64,000 bases of DNA from assembly GCF_900111835.1 (NCBI RefSeq), contig NZ_FOJP01000005.1:1-64000 (forward strand), read 5' to 3'. The DNA is from Metapseudomonas otitidis (lineage in GTDB: Bacteria; Pseudomonadota; Gammaproteobacteria; Pseudomonadales; Pseudomonadaceae). Below, in pieces: positions 7,717 through 21,300 of this stretch. The notes under the pieces are model-generated. The model saw only the letters and a list, made by a program, of their open reading frames with translations, did no database searches and was not told the origin of the DNA. How positions within the stretch are numbered: position 1 is the stretch's first letter; each line of letters begins with the position of its first letter. A program made the translations under genes and the position numbers.

Positions 7717-8106
7717 ATGCAGGCGGACGCGCCCAACCCCGAGGCCGGCGAGCCCGGCCCGTCGCCGCGCCGCCTCGGCGCGGCCGTGCTGGGGCTGCTG
7801 CACAGCCATGTGGAGCTGTTCGGCATCGAGCTGCAGGAGCAGAAGGCCAACAGCCTGCGCCTGCTGCTGTTCGCCGGGCTGGCGCTGGTCTTCGCCCTGC
7901 TGCTGCTGATGAGCCTGTCGGCGCTGGTCCTGGTGCTGTGCTGGGACGCCTGGCGCCTGCAGGCCATCGGTGGGCTCTGCCTGTTCTACGGGCTGCTCAC
8001 CGTCTACTGCGCCTGGCGCCTGAAGCAGGCCGTGGACGACGAAGCCTCCCCCTTCGCCGGCACCCTCGAAGAGCTGGCCCTTGACCGCGAGCGCCTGCTG
8101 CCATGA
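7717..8106 (+). CDS. YqjE-type phage holin superfamily III membrane protein
   Basis: 129 aa. The start at 7717 is two bases after the upstream stop, which indicates translational coupling. A hydrophilic N-terminus leads to a region like LLHSHVELFGIELQEQKA, then two long hydrophobic helices (about residues 44-70 and 78-100) and an acidic tail. This is the layout of YqjE (holin_3 family, PF07332). Despite the family name these chromosomal proteins are not linked to lysis. It pairs with the DUF883 protein upstream and the YqjK-like protein downstream, and is probably an inner-membrane partner of the former. Confidence 0.8.
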   Translation: MQADAPNPEAGEPGPSPRRLGAAVLGLLHSHVELFGIELQEQKANSLRLLLFAGLALVFALLLLMSLSALVLVLCWDAWRLQAIGGLCLFYGLLTVYCAWRLKQAVDDEASPFAGTLEELALDRERLLP

Positions 8107-8438
8107 CCCAGCCGCCCCTGCCCTCCTCCCGCCGTGAACTGCGCAAGGCGCTGGTCCGCCTGCGCCTGGAGATGCACCGCCAGGAGATCCGCCACGAAGC
8201 CCAGGTGATCACCCGGCCCCTGCGCCGGGTGAAGGGCCTGGCGCAAGGCCTGCAGCATCCCCTGGGCCAGGGGCACGCACCACTCTGGGGCATTGCCGGC
8301 ATCGCCGCGCTGGGTTTCTTCGCGGCCCGCGGCGGCTCGCTGGCGCGCTGGGTCCGGCTGGGTGGCACCCTGCTACCGCTGCTGGGCGCCCTGTGGAAGC
8401 AACACAGCCAGGCCGTGGACCGCCCGCCCCGCCCCTGA
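8103..8438 (+). CDS. YqjK-like small membrane protein
   Basis: 111 aa, overlapping the previous stop by ATGA. The N-terminal half is very basic (SRRELRKALVRLRLEMHRQEIRHEAQ). The C-terminal half has one or two hydrophobic stretches (PLWGIAGIAALGFFAARGG and VRLGGTLLPLLGALW). Position and shape match the third gene of yqjDEK-type operons, but sequence similarity to YqjK cannot be tested here. Function unknown. Confidence 0.65.
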   Translation: MTQPPLPSSRRELRKALVRLRLEMHRQEIRHEAQVITRPLRRVKGLAQGLQHPLGQGHAPLWGIAGIAALGFFAARGGSLARWVRLGGTLLPLLGALWKQHSQAVDRPPRP

Positions 8439-8451
8439 TCGTCGGACAAAC

Positions 8452-8467
8452 TGGCCACGTTCTTGCT
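8452..8467 (+). promoter_or_regulatory. Candidate sigma-54 (RpoN) promoter of the EAL gene
   Basis: TGGCCACGTTCTTGCT has GG and GC separated by exactly 10 bases and keeps the TGGC and TTGCT ends of the sigma-54 consensus. The start codon at 8548 is about 70 bp beyond the predicted transcription start. No upstream activator site was identified. Confidence 0.6.
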
Positions 8468-8547
8468 AATGGAACGGTCCGGGCATCGCCCGTCGTTCCC
8501 GCGCTGGCTTGCGCGGACCCTGGGGTCATTACAACAAGGAGCCGCCC

Positions 8548-9711
8548 GTGATCGAGGGGCAACCACTCGCCTCTTTCCAGCCCTTCATCGATACCGCCAC
8601 TGGCCGGATCGCAGGGATCGAGGCCCTGGGGCGGCTGCGCCTGGAGGACGCCACCCTGCGTTCGGTGGGCCCGCTGTTCGTCGACCCGCGCATCCCGCCC
8701 GCCGCCCTGCGCCGGCTGGACCGGGAGATCCGCGAGGACGCCCTGCGCCGCCTGCACGAAGCGCCGGCCGACTGGTTCCTCAGCCTCAACATCTCGCCCC
8801 GCTGGATCAGCCGACTGCGCCCCGGCCAGGCCCTGCCCAGCCTCAAGCAGCTGCAGCGCAACGGCGTGAGCCCAGAACGCATCGTCTTCGAGATCACCGA
8901 ACTGGGCGGCGCCAGCCAGCGCCTGCCGGACGTGGTGGCGCGCTACCGCGAGGCCGGTGCACGTATCGCCATCGATGATTTCGGCGCGGGCTATTCGCAG
9001 CTCGACCGGGTGCTGGCGTTGCAGCCGGACATCCTCAAGCTGGACATGCAGCTGTTCCAGGCCGCCGCCCGGGGTGGGCCGAGCGGCGAGGTGGTGAAGG
9101 CGCTGGCGCAGATGGCGGAGAAGACCGGCTGCTGGATCATCGCCGAGGGCGTGGAGACCGAGGCCGAGCTGGACTTCGCCCTGGAGTGCGGCGCCCGCTA
9201 CGTGCAGGGCTATCTGTTCGCCGCGCCGCACCTGGCGTTCTTCCCGGCGGATGCCTTCGTCGCGCGCTTCGCCGAGCTGCGCGATCGCTACGTGAAACGC
9301 AAGCTGGCCGAGCGCTCGCAACTGATGGACATGCGCCAGCAACTGAACCGCTTGATGAACCAGCTGAAGACCTGGGCCGAGGCCGACGGCAGCCACCAGG
9401 CGCTGCCGAACCCCGCCGAGTTCCCCTGGCTACTGCGCATCTACCAGTGCGATCGCACCGGCACCCAGCTGACCCCCAACCTGGAATGGCACCAGGGCGT
9501 GTGGCGGGAGGACGCCCGTTACCAGGGCCATAACTGGTCCTGGCGGCCGTACTTCTACCAGTTGCTGGCCGAGGGCTGGGAGGAGCGTCGCCTGACGCTC
9601 TCCACCACCTACCGCGACGCCACCACCAACCAGTACTGCCTGACCGCCGGCCAGTTCATCGACAACGGCCGCCGCCTGCTGCTGGTGGACATCGACGCCG
9701 CCGGGCTCTGA
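8548..9711 (+). CDS. EAL-domain cyclic-di-GMP phosphodiesterase with YkuI-type C-terminal sensory domain
   Basis: 387 aa from GTG 8548, chosen because AAGGAG lies six bases upstream; an ATG at 8509 has no SD. Residues 1-240 are an EAL domain with catalytic motifs intact: EAL (25-27), NISPRW, ITELGG, DDFGAGYSQLD (Asp143-Asp144), KLDMQLF, EGVE (Glu200) and QGYLF. An active phosphodiesterase (c-di-GMP to pGpG) is predicted. A coiled coil (about 255-290) links to a C-terminal domain (WLLRIYQCDRTGTQLTPNLE, then WSWRPYFYQLLAEG and GQFID) like the PAS/Cache-fold domain of YkuI. There is no signal or membrane segment, so it is cytoplasmic. A sigma-54-like promoter precedes it. Confidence 0.88.
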   Translation: MIEGQPLASFQPFIDTATGRIAGIEALGRLRLEDATLRSVGPLFVDPRIPPAALRRLDREIREDALRRLHEAPADWFLSLNISPRWISRLRPGQALPSLKQLQRNGVSPERIVFEITELGGASQRLPDVVARYREAGARIAIDDFGAGYSQLDRVLALQPDILKLDMQLFQAAARGGPSGEVVKALAQMAEKTGCWIIAEGVETEAELDFALECGARYVQGYLFAAPHLAFFPADAFVARFAELRDRYVKRKLAERSQLMDMRQQLNRLMNQLKTWAEADGSHQALPNPAEFPWLLRIYQCDRTGTQLTPNLEWHQGVWREDARYQGHNWSWRPYFYQLLAEGWEERRLTLSTTYRDATTNQYCLTAGQFIDNGRRLLLVDIDAAGL

Positions 9712-9814
9712 GCCAGGCGCGGAACTCCCGCAGCCGTCCCAAGGTCCACTTGCCTCGCCCGGGCTTAACCGGGAAGCTAGCCTCCCATTGAGCCACTGAA
9801 GGCGAGGACAGGCA

Positions 9815-11146
9815 TTGGACTGGCAGACACTGCTTACCCGGGAACGGCTCGGCAAGCCGGTGCACAGCACCGAGGAGCTGGGCCGCAGCCCGTTCCACAA
9901 GGATCACGACCGCATCATCTTCTCCGGCGCCTTCCGCCGCCTGGGCCGCAAGACCCAGGTGCACCCGGTCTCCAGCAACGACCACATCCACACCCGCCTG
10001 ACCCACTCCCTGGAGGTGGGCTGCGTCGGCCGCTCCCTGGGCATGCGCGTGGGCGAGGTGCTGCGCGAGGCGCTGCCGGACTGGTGCGAACCCTCGGACC
10101 TGGGGGTGATCGTGCAGTCCGCCTGCCTGGCCCACGACATCGGCAACCCGCCGTTCGGCCACTCCGGCGAGGACGCCATCCGCCACTGGTTCCAGCAGGC
10201 GGCCGGGCGCGGCTGGCTGGATGCGATGAGCGACGTCGAGCGCGCCGACTTCCTCAGCTTCGAGGGCAATGCCCAGGGCTTCCGCGTGCTCACCCAGCTG
10301 GAGTACCACCAGTTCGACGGCGGCACGCGCCTGACCTACGCCACCCTCGGCGCGTACCTCAAGTACCCCTGGACCTCGCAGCACGCCGAGGCGCTGGGCT
10401 ACAAGAAGCACAAGTTCGGCTGCTACCAGAGCGAACTGCCGCTGATGGAGCAGATCACCCAGAAGCTCGGCATGCCGCAGCTGGAACCGCAGCGTTGGGC
10501 GCGCCACCCGCTGGTCTACCTGATGGAGGCGGCCGACGACATCTGCTACGCCCTCATCGACCTGGAAGACGGCCTGGAGATGGAGCTGCTGGACTACGCC
10601 GAGGTGGAGGCCGTGCTGCTGGGCCTGGTGGGCGACGACCTGCCGGAAACCTACCGCCAGCTCGGCCCCCACGACTCGCGCCGGCGCAAGCTGGCGATCC
10701 TGCGTGGCAAGGCCATCGAGCACCTGACCAACGCCGCCGCGCGGGCCTTCGTCGAACAGCAGGACGCCCTGCTCGCCGGCACCCTGCACGGCGACCTGGT
10801 GGAGCACATGGACGGTCCGGCCAAGCGTTGCGTGCTGCGCGCCAAGGCCATCGCCCGCGAACGCATCTTCCAGGACAAGCGCAAGACGCTGCACGAGATC
10901 GGCGCCTACACCACCCTGGAAATCCTCCTCAACGCCTTCTGCGGCGCAGCGCTGGAGCAGCATGGCGGGCGTACACCGTCCTTCAAGAACCGGCGCATCC
11001 TAGACCTGTTGGGCAACAACGCCCCCAACCCGGGCTGGCCGCTGTACCGCTCCTTCCTGCGGGTGCTGGATTTCATCGCCGGCATGACCGACAGCTACGC
11101 CACCGAAATGGCCCGGGAGATGACCGGCCGTTCGAGCCCGGTCTAG
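9815..11146 (+). CDS. dgt: Deoxyguanosinetriphosphate triphosphohydrolase-like protein
   Basis: 443 aa, the length of type II Dgt-like proteins. The HD metal site is clear: His64 in RLTHSLEVG and His107-Asp108 in [15 protein letters not shown], plus [19 protein letters not shown]. It hydrolyses dNTPs to deoxynucleosides and triphosphate and so affects dNTP pools. The start is a TTG (LDWQTLL) with GAGG seven bases upstream; there is no nearby ATG that keeps the conserved N-terminus. In P. aeruginosa the homologue follows the DUF883/YqjE unit directly; here the EAL gene lies between. Confidence 0.88.
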   Translation: MDWQTLLTRERLGKPVHSTEELGRSPFHKDHDRIIFSGAFRRLGRKTQVHPVSSNDHIHTRLTHSLEVGCVGRSLGMRVGEVLREALPDWCEPSDLGVIVQSACLAHDIGNPPFGHSGEDAIRHWFQQAAGRGWLDAMSDVERADFLSFEGNAQGFRVLTQLEYHQFDGGTRLTYATLGAYLKYPWTSQHAEALGYKKHKFGCYQSELPLMEQITQKLGMPQLEPQRWARHPLVYLMEAADDICYALIDLEDGLEMELLDYAEVEAVLLGLVGDDLPETYRQLGPHDSRRRKLAILRGKAIEHLTNAAARAFVEQQDALLAGTLHGDLVEHMDGPAKRCVLRAKAIARERIFQDKRKTLHEIGAYTTLEILLNAFCGAALEQHGGRTPSFKNRRILDLLGNNAPNPGWPLYRSFLRVLDFIAGMTDSYATEMAREMTGRSSPV

Positions 11147-11155
11147 GGAGCCTCC

Positions 11156-12280
11156 GTGCGTCAGGCGATCAGGCAGAGCTTCCACTGGCACGCCGGCCCT
11201 CCGGCCTGGGGCCCGGCGGCCATCGCCGGCCTGGGCTGCGGCCTGCCGCTGCTGCTCGGCCTGTTCACCGCGCACACGGGCTTCCTCTGGGCCGCCACCG
11301 GGGCCTTCCAGGCGGCGCTGGCCAACCCGATGCATCGCTTCGGCATGCTGCGCATGCTGCTGCTCACGCTGCTCGGCGCCCTCAGCGCAGGCATCGGCTT
11401 CTGGGCCGCCAGCCATCCCCTGGCCAGCCTCGGCACCTTCGCCCTGTGGGGCTTCCTGCTGGCGGTGCTGCAGCGCTACGGCACGGAGCTGGGCAAGCTG
11501 GGGGTCGGGCTGGCGGTGTGCCTGTGCCTCGGCCAGGGCCAGGCCGGCAGCGGCAACCTGCACAACGGCCTGGCGGTGGGGGCGCTGTTCGCCATCGGCG
11601 GGCTGTGGGTGATGCTGCTGGCGTTCTTCCTGCGGGGCGCCCACGGCCTGCGCCTGTGGCCGGTGCTGCCGCGCCTGGGCGGGTTCATCAAGGTGTTCGG
11701 CCGGCACGCCGGGCGCTTGCCACAACGGCTGTGGTGGATCCACGCCCTGGCCTGCACCCTGGCGGTGGCCCTGGCGGGCCTGGCGGCCAACCTCAGCGGC
11801 CTGCCGCGAGGCTACTGGCTGACGCTGACGGTGGTGACGACGTTGCAGATGGAGCTGGACGGCAGCCTGGTGCGGGCCATCCAGCGCAGCCTCGGCAGCC
11901 TGGCGGCGGCGCTGGCGCTGATCCTGTTCGGTCACTGGCTGGAAAGCCCGGGTTGGCTGGTGACGGCGATGCTGCCGCTGATCGTGCTCAGCCGTGCCTT
12001 CATCGCCCAGCACTACGGCCTGTTCGTGGCGCAGACCACGCTGTGCTTCGTGCTGCTGGCCGAGAGCCTGGCCCACGACTGGCACCTGCCGGAGGTGCGC
12101 CTCTACAACAGCCTGCTGGGCGCCGCCCTGGCACTGCTGGTGGCCTACGGCGCGCACCGCGCACGGCTGCGCTGGACGCCCCAAGCACCGGCGGAGGCAG
12201 ACGTGGAAGTAGAGGAAGCGCTTGGGGCGGCTGAACCGGCCCCGCAGGCGGAGCCCGTCACCGAGCCCCTGCGCGACTGA
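11156..12280 (+). CDS. FUSC-family (fusaric acid resistance-like) inner-membrane protein
   Basis: 374 aa from GTG 11156 with GGGAG upstream, nine bases after the dgt stop and so probably co-transcribed. Two clusters of membrane helices (about residues 25-160 and 195-330) are separated by a short cytoplasmic segment with HAGRLPQRLWWIHALACTLA. The glycine-rich helices and the motif YWLTLTVVTTLQMELDGSLVRAIQRSLG are typical of FUSC/YccS-like proteins, which include aromatic-acid efflux components. No membrane-fusion partner is nearby. The substrate cannot be stated. The C-terminal 35 residues are acidic and low-complexity. Confidence 0.75.
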   Translation: MRQAIRQSFHWHAGPPAWGPAAIAGLGCGLPLLLGLFTAHTGFLWAATGAFQAALANPMHRFGMLRMLLLTLLGALSAGIGFWAASHPLASLGTFALWGFLLAVLQRYGTELGKLGVGLAVCLCLGQGQAGSGNLHNGLAVGALFAIGGLWVMLLAFFLRGAHGLRLWPVLPRLGGFIKVFGRHAGRLPQRLWWIHALACTLAVALAGLAANLSGLPRGYWLTLTVVTTLQMELDGSLVRAIQRSLGSLAAALALILFGHWLESPGWLVTAMLPLIVLSRAFIAQHYGLFVAQTTLCFVLLAESLAHDWHLPEVRLYNSLLGAALALLVAYGAHRARLRWTPQAPAEADVEVEEALGAAEPAPQAEPVTEPLRD

Positions 12281-12326
12281 CCCCCGCAGCGTCGCCGATC
12301 CCGACGCCTACGGGGTTGTGATGCGC

Positions 12327-13004
12327 TCAGACCAGCGCGTTGCGATTGGCGAACTCCACCAACTCGATCAGCGAGCGGGCGTTGAGCTTGAGCAGCAGGC
12401 GGGACTTGTAGGTACTGACGGTCTTGTTGCTGATGAACATCTCGTCGGCGATGCGTTTGTTGCTGTAGCCATTGGCCAGGTACTTGAGCACCACCAGCTC
12501 GCGGTCGGAGAGGCGGCTGATCAGCTCCTGCTCGTCGGGTACACCGACCTGGCGCTTGCCAGAACGGATCACGTCGCTGGGGAAGTAGCTGTAGCCCGAG
12601 AGCACCGCGCGCACGGACGAAGCCAGTTCGCCCAGGTCGCCTTCCTTGCAGACGAAACCGGCAGCGCCGGCCTGCATGCAGCGGGCGGCGTAGTGGCTGG
12701 GGTTTTGCCCGGTCAGCACGAGGATGCGCAGCGGCAGCTCCAGCGAACTGAGGCGGGCGATGACGTCGAGGCCGCCGAGCTTGGGGATGCCGATGTCGAG
12801 GATGATGAGGTCCGGCACGTGTTCGCGGGCCAGGGCGATGGCATCGACGCCGTTGTCGGTCTCGGCGATCACTTCATACCCCTCGCGGTTGAGCAGCAGG
12901 CGCACGGCCAGTCGGATCACGGGGTGGTCGTCGACGATCAGCACCTTGCTCGGTGCTTCGCTGCCCATGCGCAGGAACTCATCCAGGTCTACCAATTTGC
13001 TCAC
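12327..13004 (-). CDS. LuxR/NarL-family response regulator (RocA/BvgA-like), apparently orphan
   Basis: 225 aa from GTG 13004 with GGGAG eight bases upstream. The receiver domain has Asp25-Asp26, phospho-acceptor Asp70 in LIILDIGIP, a threonine in LVLTGQ and Lys120 in GFVCKEGD. The C-terminal LuxR helix-turn-helix reads LSDRELVVLKYLANGYSNKRIADEMFISNKTVSTYKSRLLLKL. A homologue in P. aeruginosa at this position (beside dgt and yggL) is RocA2, next to sensor RocS2. No histidine kinase is adjacent here, so its partner must be elsewhere or it is an orphan. I leave the symbol blank because RocA-like paralogues are hard to separate by eye. Confidence 0.85.
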   Translation of the reverse strand: MSKLVDLDEFLRMGSEAPSKVLIVDDHPVIRLAVRLLLNREGYEVIAETDNGVDAIALAREHVPDLIILDIGIPKLGGLDVIARLSSLELPLRILVLTGQNPSHYAARCMQAGAAGFVCKEGDLGELASSVRAVLSGYSYFPSDVIRSGKRQVGVPDEQELISRLSDRELVVLKYLANGYSNKRIADEMFISNKTVSTYKSRLLLKLNARSLIELVEFANRNALV

Positions 13005-13364
13005 CTTTTTATCTCCCTTGAGGGTGTACGGGTTTCGCCAAGATAGAGATGAGGGGAGGCCTGTCGAGCGTCGATGGGGTGGATCGCATGGATTAAGGAC
13101 GCAGCTGTCAGAACCTTAGGATTAGTCCTACCTTCTAACCGCAGCATCAGGGCCCAAACCCGTCTTTTCCCCTCTTATTCCCAGCTCTCGCTACCACTGG
13201 AAGCAGATGCGCGATCACTCCGCCTGTGCTTCTCCGTTCGGCCATATCCCCCGGCAGCCGTCACTGCCCAGGCAAAGCGGTCTATTCCGCGACGGCCCCG
13301 GCGCCTTCCCCAGGCCTCATCTATGCTGCAAGCGCGCCCCAAACAGGGATCAGGAGCTTCGGCA
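13005..13364. promoter_or_regulatory. Divergent region with a TAGGA/TCCTA dyad
   Basis: A 360-bp gap between the response regulator and the HD-GYP gene. TAGGA (13117-13121) and TCCTA (13126-13130) form a perfect dyad with a 4-bp spacer inside CCTTAGGATTAGTCCTACC. The dyad is a candidate site for the LuxR-type regulator. The HD-GYP start has AGGAG eight bases upstream. Nothing else is supported here. Confidence 0.4.
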
Positions 13365-16328
<2,964 letters not shown>

Positions 16329-16352
16329 CCACTGCGGCCTTCCTGCGAGCAT

Positions 16353-16382
16353 GAAAAAAGGCGCCCTGGGGCGCCTTTTTTC
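16353..16382. terminator. Bidirectional terminator between HD-GYP gene and yggL
   Basis: GGCGCC (16360-16365), loop CTGG, GGCGCC (16370-16375), flanked by six A on the left and seven T on the right. It works for both convergent genes. Confidence 0.9.
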
Positions 16383-16399
16383 CGAGTCACGTCAACTGC

Positions 16400-16741
16400 T
16401 TACTGGGCGTTGATCGCGTTCTCGGGGTACCACACGTCGACCAGCGGGCTGAGGTTGAACTCGGCCAGTTCGCTGCGGCCCTTGAGCCAGGCTTCCAGGG
16501 CGGTGCGCTGCTCTTCGTTGACCGAGCCACGCTTGGCCAGGCAGACGAAGCCGTAGTCTTCGCCACCGACGTAGCCCAGGCCGTTGCCATCGATGGCTTC
16601 GACGATGAAGGCATCCAGGAAGTCCTGCAGCGCGTTGAGGTCCAGGCCTTCCTTGTAGGTCAGGCTGAGTTCGCAGCCCAGCTCCTGGAATTCATCCACA
16701 CAGAGCTTCTTACGCAGGCGACGGGAGCGGTTCTTGGCCAT
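16400..16741 (-). CDS. yggL: YggL family 50S ribosome-associated protein (DUF469)
   Basis: 113 aa from the ATG at 16741 with GAGGA seven bases upstream. The basic start MAKNRSRRLRKKLCVDEFQELGCEL and the acidic remainder (DLNALQDFLDAFIVEAIDGNGLGYVGGEDYGFV, WYPENAI) match the small YggL/DUF469 family. E. coli YggL binds the 50S subunit and affects ribosome assembly. It converges on the HD-GYP gene and is divergent from dacB, the same order as in P. aeruginosa (PA3046-PA3047). Confidence 0.87.
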   Translation of the reverse strand: MAKNRSRRLRKKLCVDEFQELGCELSLTYKEGLDLNALQDFLDAFIVEAIDGNGLGYVGGEDYGFVCLAKRGSVNEEQRTALEAWLKGRSELAEFNLSPLVDVWYPENAINAQ

Positions 16742-16928
16742 CAGGCAGTCCTCAGAGGTTTTCAAGGCGCGCACTCTAGCAGGTTCGGCGCCGCTTGGCC
16801 CGTGCCGCATGGGGCCCTGCGCCCGGCGGTTGCTTGCGGCATAATGCGCGCATTTTCCCCAAACCACCGCGGGAACCCCCAGCCATGCATGACCCCGTTG
16901 TCCGCCTCCGCCTGGAGGATCGTCGTTG

Positions 16929-18383
16929 ATGTCCCTGTTCAAGACCCTTCGCCCACTCGCCTTCGCCGGCCTGCTCCTACCCCTCGCCCTGCCGGCCCAG
17001 GCCGTCCAGGTCAATGCGACCCTCACGCCGAAGGTCCAGCAGGCCCTGAAGAAGAACAAGATCGCCCCCTCCTCCCTGTCGCTGGTGACCCTGCCGCTGA
17101 CCGGCCCGGGCGCCCAGACCATCTTCAATGCGGACGTGTCGGTGAACCCGGCCTCCACCATGAAGCTGATCACCACCTACGCCGCCCTGGAGCTGCTGGG
17201 CCCCACCTACCAGTGGAAGACCGAGTTCTACACCGACGGCACGCTCAAGGACGGGGTGCTCAACGGCAACCTCTACCTCAAGGGCGGTGGCGACCCGAAG
17301 CTGAACATGGAGAAGCTGTGGCTGATGATGCGCGACCTGCGCGCCAACGGCGTGCTGAAGGTCACCGGTGACCTGGTGCTGGACCGCAGCCGCTTCGTCC
17401 ACCCGCAGTTGCCGGCGTTCAACGACGACGGCGGCGACGACAACAAGCCCTTCCTGGTGGGCCCGGATTCGCTGCTGGTCAACCTCAAGGCCCTGCGCTT
17501 CGTCGCCCGCGCCGATGGGGGCCGCGTGACCCTGGCGGCCGAGCCGCCCATCGAGAGCATCCGCCTGGACAACCAGATCAAGGTGACCAAGGCCGCGCCC
17601 TGCCCAGCCTTCCCCGACGTGCGCTACAACCCGGTGACCCAGTTCGACGGCACCACGGTGATCGCCACCGGCCAGCTGCCGGAAGGCTGCAGCGCCCAGA
17701 CCTACCTGTCGATCCTCGACCACCCGGCCTACGCCGCCGGTGCCGTGCGCGCCATCTGGAAGGAGCTGGGCGGCTCGATCCTCGGCAAGGACCGCCAGGC
17801 CGACGTGCCCAAGGACGCCAAGCTGCTGGCCCGCGCCTTCTCCCCGGACCTGGTGGAGATCATTCGGGACATCAACAAGTACAGCAACAACACCATGGCC
17901 CAGCAGCTGTTCCTCAGCATCGGCGCGCAGTTCCGCACCGACGCCGATGGTGACGATGCCAAGGCGGCGCAACGGGTCATCCGCAAGTGGCTGGCGCAGA
18001 AGGGCATCACCGCCCCGCACCTGGTGATGGAGAACGGCTCGGGCCTGTCGCGCAACGAGCGGGTCAGCGCGCGGGAGATGGCCACCATCCTCCACGCGGC
18101 CTGGCAGAGCCCCTACGCCGCCGAGTACATCGCCTCGCTGCCGCTGGTGGCGATGGACGGCACCATGCGCAAGCGCCTGCGCCGCACCCCCATGGCCGGC
18201 GAAGCCCACATCAAGACCGGGACGCTGAACACGGTACGGGCCATTGCCGGCTTCAGCCGCGACGGCGCGGGCAACACCTGGGCCGTGGTGGCGATCCTCA
18301 ACGACCCGCGCCCCTGGGGCGCCTCGTCGATCCTCGATCAGGTGCTGCTGGACCTGCACCAGTCCAAGGGCGGCGCCCGCTGA
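16929..18383 (+). CDS. dacB: D-alanyl-D-alanine carboxypeptidase/endopeptidase (PBP4 type)
   Basis: 484 aa with a signal peptide (LAFAGLLLPLALPAQA). All three penicillin-binding active-site motifs are present: STMK (Ser76-Lys79), SNN in NKYSNNTMAQ, and KTG in HIKTGTLN. A large insert between the first two (about residues 95-300), including the cysteine pair CPAFPDVRYNPV and PEGCSAQ, is typical of PBP4/DacB. It trims and cleaves peptidoglycan cross-links in the periplasm. GGAGG lies 10 bases before this ATG; a TTG one codon earlier has the ideal 7-base spacing and could also be used. Confidence 0.92.
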   Translation: MSLFKTLRPLAFAGLLLPLALPAQAVQVNATLTPKVQQALKKNKIAPSSLSLVTLPLTGPGAQTIFNADVSVNPASTMKLITTYAALELLGPTYQWKTEFYTDGTLKDGVLNGNLYLKGGGDPKLNMEKLWLMMRDLRANGVLKVTGDLVLDRSRFVHPQLPAFNDDGGDDNKPFLVGPDSLLVNLKALRFVARADGGRVTLAAEPPIESIRLDNQIKVTKAAPCPAFPDVRYNPVTQFDGTTVIATGQLPEGCSAQTYLSILDHPAYAAGAVRAIWKELGGSILGKDRQADVPKDAKLLARAFSPDLVEIIRDINKYSNNTMAQQLFLSIGAQFRTDADGDDAKAAQRVIRKWLAQKGITAPHLVMENGSGLSRNERVSAREMATILHAAWQSPYAAEYIASLPLVAMDGTMRKRLRRTPMAGEAHIKTGTLNTVRAIAGFSRDGAGNTWAVVAILNDPRPWGASSILDQVLLDLHQSKGGAR

Positions 18384-18414
18384 AGTTGAATGGCGGCCCC
18401 ACCCGGGGCCGCAT

Positions 18415-21174
<2,760 letters not shown>

Positions 21175-21266
21175 GCTCGAGCCTCGGTTCGTGATGGAAA
21201 AGACGTCCCTGTGATCACAAACCTAGCGGGATGCTGGCATTTTGCCTAGCGCCGTCGGGAAAAGTT

Positions 21267-21292
21267 CCGCCCCGCCCTTACGGGCGGGGACG
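21267..21292 (-). terminator. Hairpin downstream of rlmKL
   Basis: CCCCGCCC (21270-21277) pairs perfectly with GGGCGGGG (21282-21289) around TTAC. On the minus strand it is followed by CGGAACTTTTCC, a weak T-run. It probably ends rlmKL transcription. Confidence 0.5.
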
Positions 21293-21300
21293 GACGGTGC

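Noticed and set aside
7717-8106. Holin-family protein considered as a prophage remnant
   Set aside because: YqjE-type proteins are chromosomal and this one lies in a conserved yqjD-like operon; no phage genes are nearby.
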